Assembly (NCBI GenBank): GCA_013821455.1
Contig: JACDGS010000004.1
Span: forward strand, 1 to 64,000
Length of the DNA: 64,000 nt
Direction: 5' to 3'
DNA from: Chthoniobacterales bacterium
Lineage (GTDB): Bacteria; Verrucomicrobiota; Verrucomicrobiia; Chthoniobacterales; UBA10450
The position numbers and the translations under genes are program-made. The notes below the pieces were generated by a model. It was not told the origin of the DNA. It searched no databases and saw only the letters and a list, made by a program, of their open reading frames with translations. Each line of letters begins with the position of its first letter. Positions within the stretch are counted from its first letter, which is position 1. This document shows positions 59,606 through 64,000 of this stretch, in pieces.

Positions 59606-60127
59606 GTGCAAAAGGAGCATCCGGCAATTGTGTTGATCGGCTTCATGGGCTGCGGGAAGTCCTCGGTCGGACGTCTCCTCGCGCGTGACCTCCGCTGGCC
59701 GCGCTACGATACGGATGAGCTCGTGGCGAAGGAGTTAGCCTTGTCCATCCCAGAGATTTTTGCACTGGGCGAAGAATATTTTCGCGAAGCGGAGAGCGCT
59801 GCCCTAACGAGTATAGGTGGCACAAATCCGGCAGTGATCGTGACCGGCGGTGGAATTGTCCTGCGGCCAGAGAACGTGCGCCGCCTGCACGAACTCGGCA
59901 CCGTGATTTGGTTGCAGGCGACACACGCAGTTTTGCAGGAGCGGCTGGCGCGCGGGAAATATCGGCCGTTACTCGATACCGCCGATCCCGCAGCGACTAT
60001 TGCGGCGTTGTTCGCGCAACGGCACGCCCTTTACCAGGAAGCTGCCGACCTTGCGATCGATACCTCGGCCATGAGTCATCAGGAAGTGGCGCAGGCGATA
60101 CGACATGAGTTACGAATCAGCTGCTGA
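59606..60127 (+). CDS. aroK: Shikimate kinase
   Basis: A 173-residue P-loop kinase of the aromatic amino-acid pathway, making shikimate 3-phosphate. GTG start at 59606. Walker A is IGFMGCGKSSVGRLL, followed by the Asp pair YDTDELVAKELAL, the shikimate-binding region GEEYFREAES, VTGGGIVLRPEN and the LID Arg ARGKYRPLLD. The last 23 bases overlap the start of queG. A CCTAACGAGTATAGG lies inside the gene at 59803. Confidence 0.93.
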   Translation: MQKEHPAIVLIGFMGCGKSSVGRLLARDLRWPRYDTDELVAKELALSIPEIFALGEEYFREAESAALTSIGGTNPAVIVTGGGIVLRPENVRRLHELGTVIWLQATHAVLQERLARGKYRPLLDTADPAATIAALFAQRHALYQEAADLAIDTSAMSHQEVAQAIRHELRISC

Positions 60128-61175
60128 CCTAAAGGAAGCACTCGTTAGGCAGGCGCGCCTCCTGGGTTTCGACGACTGCCGTATTGCCGCCGCCGCGGCG
60201 CCCACCCATGCCACGGAGTTTCGCGCCTGGCTCGAGGCCGGAGGCCAGGCAGAGATGAGTTGGCTCGAGCGCGGGGCGGTAAAACGAGGCGACCCGCAAC
60301 TCGTGCTCGCCGGCGCGCGTTCGGTCATCGTGCTGGCGCTGAATTATTGGCAGGGTGAAAATAGTTTGCCTAACGAGTATAAGACTCGGGTCGCACGCTA
60401 CGCCTGGGGCGATGATTATCACCAGGTCATCGAGAAAAAGTTAGAACAACTCGACAAGTTTCTCATGACCGCGGGAGGAAGCCAGCGTTGCTACGTCGAT
60501 ACTGGACCCATCCTGGAACGCGACTTCGCCGCCACCGCTGGTCTCGGCTGGCAGGGCAAGAGTACGATGTTGCTCAACCGCAGCCTCGGTACTTGGTTTT
60601 TCCTGGCGGAAATTCTCACCACGCTTGAGTTACCGCCCGATTCGCCGCAGCCCGATCGTTGCGGCAAGTGCACCCGCTGCATCGACGCCTGCCCGACCGG
60701 CGCCATCACCGCGCCGCATCGGCTCGACGCGCGCCGCTGCATTTCCTATCTCACGATCGAGTTAAAAGGCAGCATCCCACTCGAGCTGCGACCGCTCATC
60801 GGCGATCGCATTTACGGCTGCGACGATTGCCTCGAGGCTTGTCCGTGGAATCGCTTCGCCCAAGTCTCGCGCGAGAGTGCTTTCGCCGCACGCAGCGCGG
60901 TCGCTCGCATGGAGCTGCGCGATTTCCTCGCGCTCGATGATGAGCGTTTTCGCGAACTCTTCCGCGGCTCGCCGATCCAGCGCGTGAAACGGCGCGGTTT
61001 CCTCCGCAATGTCTGCGTCGCGCTCGGGAATGTGGGCCATGAAAGCGACCTGCCGGCACTCCGCCTCGCCGCGCGCGACCGCGAGCCGCTGATCGCGGAA
61101 CACGCCCTCTGGGCCATCGAGCAGATCACGCTCCGGCTCGCGGCACTGAACGGGAAAGCCGTTGCAAAGGTCTAA
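60105..61175 (+). CDS. queG: Epoxyqueuosine reductase
   Basis: A 356-residue iron-sulfur, cobalamin-dependent enzyme performing the last step of queuosine synthesis in tRNA. It has the N-terminal cobalamin domain (VIVLALNYWQ, RVARYAWGDDYH), the catalytic Asp region YVDTGPILERDFA, two [4Fe-4S] clusters (CGKCTRCIDACPTGAI and CDDCLEACPWN) and C-terminal HEAT-like repeats (RRGFLRNVCVALGNVGHE). It overlaps aroK by 23 bases, so the two are cotranscribed. Octamers at 60142 and 60369 are translated as LVR and PNE. Confidence 0.95.
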   Translation: MSYESAADLKEALVRQARLLGFDDCRIAAAAAPTHATEFRAWLEAGGQAEMSWLERGAVKRGDPQLVLAGARSVIVLALNYWQGENSLPNEYKTRVARYAWGDDYHQVIEKKLEQLDKFLMTAGGSQRCYVDTGPILERDFAATAGLGWQGKSTMLLNRSLGTWFFLAEILTTLELPPDSPQPDRCGKCTRCIDACPTGAITAPHRLDARRCISYLTIELKGSIPLELRPLIGDRIYGCDDCLEACPWNRFAQVSRESAFAARSAVARMELRDFLALDDERFRELFRGSPIQRVKRRGFLRNVCVALGNVGHESDLPALRLAARDREPLIAEHALWAIEQITLRLAALNGKAVAKV

Positions 61176-61214
61176 AAGACCTCGTTATATCCATATTCCT
61201 TATCCGTTAGACCG

Positions 61215-62573
61215 ATGCATCAAGCCGCTACGCCAGCTCCTACCGTTCGTCGCAAGCGCAAATCGCGGCGCAAGCTTTATATCATTCTCGGCATCGTCGG
61301 GTTCTTTTTGCTTCTCATCATCGTCTCGGTCATTCGCGGCAAGCGCGAGAAACCAATCGAAGTCACGACGGAGAAAGCGGTGCGGCGCACCATCATCGAA
61401 ACCGTCTCGGCCACGGGAAAAGTGCAGCCGGAGACGGAGGTAAAAATCTCCCCGGAGGTCGCGGGTGAGATCATCGAGCTGCCGGTGATTGATGGCCAGG
61501 AAGTAAAAAAGGGCGACCTCCTCATGAAGATTCGGCCGGATTCCTACAAGGCACAGCTAGAACAACAACAAGCCGCAATTAGTACCGCGGAAGCAATCAG
61601 CGGCCAGCAAAAAGCTTCGATGGATAAGTCTTCCCAGGACCTCAAACAAGCGATCGATCTTTACAATAAAAAACTCATCTCACTCACAGAGATGGTAACG
61701 GCACAGACAACCTTCGATGCCGCGCAATCCATGTACCAATCGGGTCTTCATAGCATCGAAGGCGCGAAAGCCAGCTCGAGTCAGGCGCGCGATCAACTTT
61801 CTAAAACGACCATCTATTCGCCGCTCGATGGCATTGTCACGGTCCTCAATAGCAAGCTAGGCGAGCGCGTGGTCGCGACGAATCAATTTGCCGGCACCGA
61901 AGTGATGCGCGTGGCCGACCTTAACCACATGCAAGCCAGAGTGGACGTAAACGAAAACGACGTTGTGCATGTAAAGCTGGGCGATACCGCCAAAGTCTCG
62001 ATCGATGCCTATGGCACTCGTACTTTTCCCGGCACGGTAGAAGAGATCGCCAACACTGGGACTACCACCGGCACCGGCACGCAGGAAGAGGTGACTAATT
62101 TCCAAGTCAAAATCCGTATCGACAAACCGGATCTGCGCCTGCGTCCCGGGCTTAGCTGCACTTCCGATATCCAAACTCAGATGGTGAAAGATGTCGTCGC
62201 GGTGCCGATCCAGAGCGTCACCATTCGCAGCGGCGACAGCAATCTAAGTCCCGAGGAAATCGAGAAGAAGAAAGAGACCGCGAGCGCGAAAGACCAGGGC
62301 GATAACAACGCCGAGGTGCAGAACGACCGTCTTGCAAAACAGACGGCGAAAGAAGAGCGCGAGAAGTTAAAAAAAGTCGTCTTCCTCAAAGATGGCGGCA
62401 CAGCGAAAATAGCTGAGGTCACAACTGGCATAGCAGACGATACCAACATCGAAATCAAAACCGGAATCAAGCCCGGCGACGAAGTCATTTCCGGCAGCTA
62501 CAGCGCAATTAGCCGCAAGCTCAAGAACGGCGCCAAAGTCGAGTTCGAGAAGCCGGGGACGACCAGTAAGTAA
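61215..62573 (+). CDS. MacA-like periplasmic efflux adaptor
   Basis: A 452-residue membrane-fusion protein of the HlyD/MacA group. A transmembrane anchor at about 20-38 (IILGIVGFFLLLIIVSVI) is followed by a barrel-sandwich strand (ATGKVQPETEVKISPEVAGE), a helical hairpin of about 90 residues (AQLEQQQAAISTAEAISG to AKASSSQARDQL), the lipoyl half KTTIYSPLDGIVTVLNSKLG and the beta-barrel/membrane-proximal domain. A charged insertion near 345-385 (EEIEKKKETASAKDQ) is extra. With the following ATPase it should form part of a tripartite MacAB-type exporter. No permease gene follows in this window. Confidence 0.9.
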   Translation: MHQAATPAPTVRRKRKSRRKLYIILGIVGFFLLLIIVSVIRGKREKPIEVTTEKAVRRTIIETVSATGKVQPETEVKISPEVAGEIIELPVIDGQEVKKGDLLMKIRPDSYKAQLEQQQAAISTAEAISGQQKASMDKSSQDLKQAIDLYNKKLISLTEMVTAQTTFDAAQSMYQSGLHSIEGAKASSSQARDQLSKTTIYSPLDGIVTVLNSKLGERVVATNQFAGTEVMRVADLNHMQARVDVNENDVVHVKLGDTAKVSIDAYGTRTFPGTVEEIANTGTTTGTGTQEEVTNFQVKIRIDKPDLRLRPGLSCTSDIQTQMVKDVVAVPIQSVTIRSGDSNLSPEEIEKKKETASAKDQGDNNAEVQNDRLAKQTAKEEREKLKKVVFLKDGGTAKIAEVTTGIADDTNIEIKTGIKPGDEVISGSYSAISRKLKNGAKVEFEKPGTTSK

Positions 62574-62636
62574 GGTGTCGGCAGCGATGACCGTTTCCAA
62601 GTCCCTTCGCTTCCTGCCGTCTAATTGTAGTTAGAA

Positions 62637-63380
62637 ATGAAAACTTCCGCAGGAATCCGGCCGCCGGGTCCGCTCGTCATCGACATTGAGAACATAACCA
62701 AGAAATACGTCATGGGTGAGGAGACCATCCATGCCTTGCGTGGAGTGACTCTGCAGATTCACCGCAACGAATATCTCGCCATCATGGGTCCGAGCGGCAG
62801 CGGCAAATCCACCTTGATGAACATGCTTGGCTGCCTCGATACACCGAGCTCCGGCCGCTACGAATTCAACGGCAAAAGCGTCTCCGACATGGATGGTGAC
62901 GAGCTGGCCGATATCCGTAATCGCGAGATAGGATTCGTCTTTCAAACCTTCAACCTCCTCCCGCGCTCGACCAGTCTGCGCAACGTCGAGCTACCGCTCA
63001 TCTATGCCGGGATCGACCCCGAAGAACGGACCGAGCGCGCCACCCAGGTCCTGAGTGATGTCGGTCTGGGCGATCGCCTAACCCATAAGCCTAACGAACT
63101 CTCCGGCGGCCAGCGCCAGCGCGTCGCGGTCGCGCGCGCGCTCGTGAACAACCCTTCCATCATCCTGGCCGACGAACCGACCGGTAACCTTGACTCCAAG
63201 ACCGGCGAAGAGATCATGGCCTTGTTCGAAAGCCTCTACCAGCAAGGCAACACCGTCATCCTCGTCACGCACGAGGCCGACATCGCGCGTCACGCGCGTC
63301 GGAGCATCCATCTGCGCGATGGCGTGGTCGAGAGTGACACTTTTAATCAGGATGTCGCCGCCGCAGTCGCGGTCCATTAA
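62637..63380 (+). CDS. MacB/LolD-type ABC transporter ATPase
   Basis: A 247-residue ATP-binding protein. Walker A is [16 protein letters not shown]-loop [14 protein letters not shown], signature [15 protein letters not shown], Walker [15 protein letters not shown] and the H-loop VILVTHEAD. This is the MacB/LolD/FtsE group that partners with FtsX-domain permeases. It is 64 bases after the MacA-like gene. The permease that should follow is not present before the convergent Ig-domain gene, so it either sits elsewhere or the ADOP-type permease at 3996 is a possible partner. Confidence 0.92.
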   Translation: MKTSAGIRPPGPLVIDIENITKKYVMGEETIHALRGVTLQIHRNEYLAIMGPSGSGKSTLMNMLGCLDTPSSGRYEFNGKSVSDMDGDELADIRNREIGFVFQTFNLLPRSTSLRNVELPLIYAGIDPEERTERATQVLSDVGLGDRLTHKPNELSGGQRQRVAVARALVNNPSIILADEPTGNLDSKTGEEIMALFESLYQQGNTVILVTHEADIARHARRSIHLRDGVVESDTFNQDVAAAVAVH

Positions 63381-63405
63381 CCAAAGGCCCGCCAAAGTGG
63401 GCACA

Positions 63406-63421
63406 CTTATACTCGTTAGGC
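63406..63421 (+). repeat. Extended motif (CTTATACTCGTTAGGC)
   Basis: Long form of the octamer in the gap between the ABC ATPase stop and the Ig-domain gene stop. Confidence 0.85.
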
Positions 63422-63474
63422 AACAACGCTGCGTCGGACGAGCAAGGGCCACTGTTCGCGCACGACAGATGCCC

Positions 63475-64000
63475 TTAGCGAGATTTCACTGTCAGGATCG
63501 CGCTGTCACTGACAACGCTTCCCGCGCCCGCACCGATGACAACTGCATAAAGCGCGCCGTTGTCCGCAATCGTTGTGGGCGGAGTTTTATAGGAAGACTG
63601 GATCGCGCCGGGGATAGCGGAGCCATTCTTCTCCCACTGATAATACACAGGATACATTCCCGCAGCCGTGGCACTGAAACGCGCCTGTTTACCTACGATG
63701 ACGCTGGCGTTCGCTGGCTGCTGCGTAATGGTCGGTAAGACAGGCGGACGCGCGTTAAACGGTCCGTTAATCGCCAGAGTTAGCTCGTCGATCATCGCAG
63801 ACGTTGTATAACCCGAAAGGTCGCTCGTGGAAGTAACAATGGTATAGAAGACCGCAATGTTCGCTGGCTGCGGCGGGATAGTCGCGGTGTAACTCTTCCC
63901 CACCCCTGTGGCTGCGACTAACTGTGACGTAATGAACCCGTCGTTCGACCATCTGACATAGATACGCTCCTCCGGCGACTTCGCCCGGCTCGTGGCAAGG
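63475..64000 (-). CDS. Exported Ig-like-domain protein, C-terminal part
   Basis: The frame is open from a stop at 63475 to the window edge, so the gene continues outside with at least 174 codons visible. A stretch with ERIYVRWSNDGFITSQLVAA and VFYTIVTSTSDLSGYTTSA precedes a proline-rich linker and one Ig-like domain: PTITQQPANASVIVGKQARF, ATAAGMYPVYYQWEKNGSAI and DNGALYAVVIGAGAGSVVSD. This I-set-like domain (YQW.KNG...) is a very common terminal domain of exported verrucomicrobial proteins. It probably faces the outside. Function unknown. Confidence 0.85.
   Translation of the reverse strand, partial: LATSRAKSPEERIYVRWSNDGFITSQLVAATGVGKSYTATIPPQPANIAVFYTIVTSTSDLSGYTTSAMIDELTLAINGPFNARPPVLPTITQQPANASVIVGKQARFSATAAGMYPVYYQWEKNGSAIPGAIQSSYKTPPTTIADNGALYAVVIGAGAGSVVSDSAILTVKSR

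Noticed and set aside
1-64000. Many long frames antisense to or out of phase with strong genes (for example in tmk/holB, der, kinases)
   Set aside because: They follow the high GC third-position pattern of the true genes, lack domains and overlap them fully.
1-64000. Possible restriction-modification or Chi/KOPS explanation of the octamer
   Set aside because: The word is not palindromic and its orientation is balanced within the window; no methylase or endonuclease of a restriction system is encoded here. Not excluded, but less fitting than an uptake-type word.
1-64000. CRISPR array
   Set aside because: No regularly spaced direct repeats with unique spacers are present; all repeated words found are dispersed palindromes or the octamer.

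Overview
The window looks like a piece of a soil or freshwater Verrucomicrobiota chromosome, most likely the Chthoniobacterales side of the phylum. That placement is an inference. It rests on exported proteins built from autotransporter-associated beta-strand repeats and Ig-like domains, an ADOP-type permease, a CdsZ-type zinc-ribbon coiled-coil protein, dense families of palindromic interspersed repeats, and moderately high GC. There are no rRNA genes, no CRISPR array and no phage genes. Two tRNA genes are present, Pro(GGG) and Val(CAC). Most of the 64 kb is single genes or two- to three-gene operons of housekeeping and accessory function.

Layout. 1-8.7 kb is accessory: two cupins, a DUF3833 lipoprotein, a beta-strand repeat exported protein, an 803-residue ADOP permease, decayed exported-protein fragments, a 56-residue DUF3309 membrane peptide and a beta-propeller-like protein. 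8.9-11.0 kb is a divergent alkylation-repair pair (ogt and an Ada/AlkA fusion) around a 14-bp-arm palindrome. 11-18.5 kb holds a CbpA-like J protein, an ammonium transporter, rsmH, a GreA/GreB-type factor, an aldo/keto reductase and an asparaginase-like protein. 18.5-21.8 kb has a PHP-glycosyltransferase fusion coupled to a deacetylase-fold protein. 22-32.8 kb is core: EVE protein, tmk-holB, two TPM proteins, der, pgsA, rfbD-like, cyclase plus ketosynthase, CdsZ-like, ychF. 32.8-38.8 kb is a sensory cluster: a double-receiver hybrid kinase, a membrane kinase damaged by an internal deletion, and a TPR protein. 39-44.3 kb has a class II photolyase, a tRNA-Pro/GIY-YIG insertion, an HDAC-family protein, a class III aminotransferase and tRNA-Val. 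44.4-48.5 kb has a multi-pass membrane protein, a response regulator next to a PilT-type ATPase, and OsmC. 48.6-58.9 kb has glyS, a YjbR protein, murI, a 1255-residue multi-PAS hybrid kinase, a frameshifted cupin and an enlarged valS. 59-64 kb has a decayed membrane-protein remnant, aroK-queG, a MacA-like adaptor with a MacB-like ATPase, and the end of an Ig-domain exported protein running off the window.

The most striking feature is not a gene. The octamer TCGTTAGG/CCTAACGA occurs about 85 times by my hand count, roughly equally in both orientations, where about two would be expected. It often sits in the longer form CCTTTACTCGTTAGGC or CTATACTCGTTAGG. It lies inside conserved genes (read as S-L-G, P-N-E/D, L-V-R or L-T), supplies Ala-stop at the ends of at least six genes, pairs into hairpins inside aminoacyl-tRNA synthetase genes, clusters between genes, and is absent from the largest histidine kinase gene. 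It resembles a DNA uptake sequence in behaviour, and a type IV pilus retraction ATPase lies in the same window, but that function is only an inference.

Other second-look items are a GIY-YIG nuclease ORF bracketed by tRNA-Pro and a 33-bp copy of the tRNA 3' half; eight copies of a GTCATCC-type palindromic repeat, one coding the C-terminus of a protein and one supplying the murI stop codon; an open frame continuing 89 codons past the amt stop; and an insertion of roughly 150 residues in valyl-tRNA synthetase.
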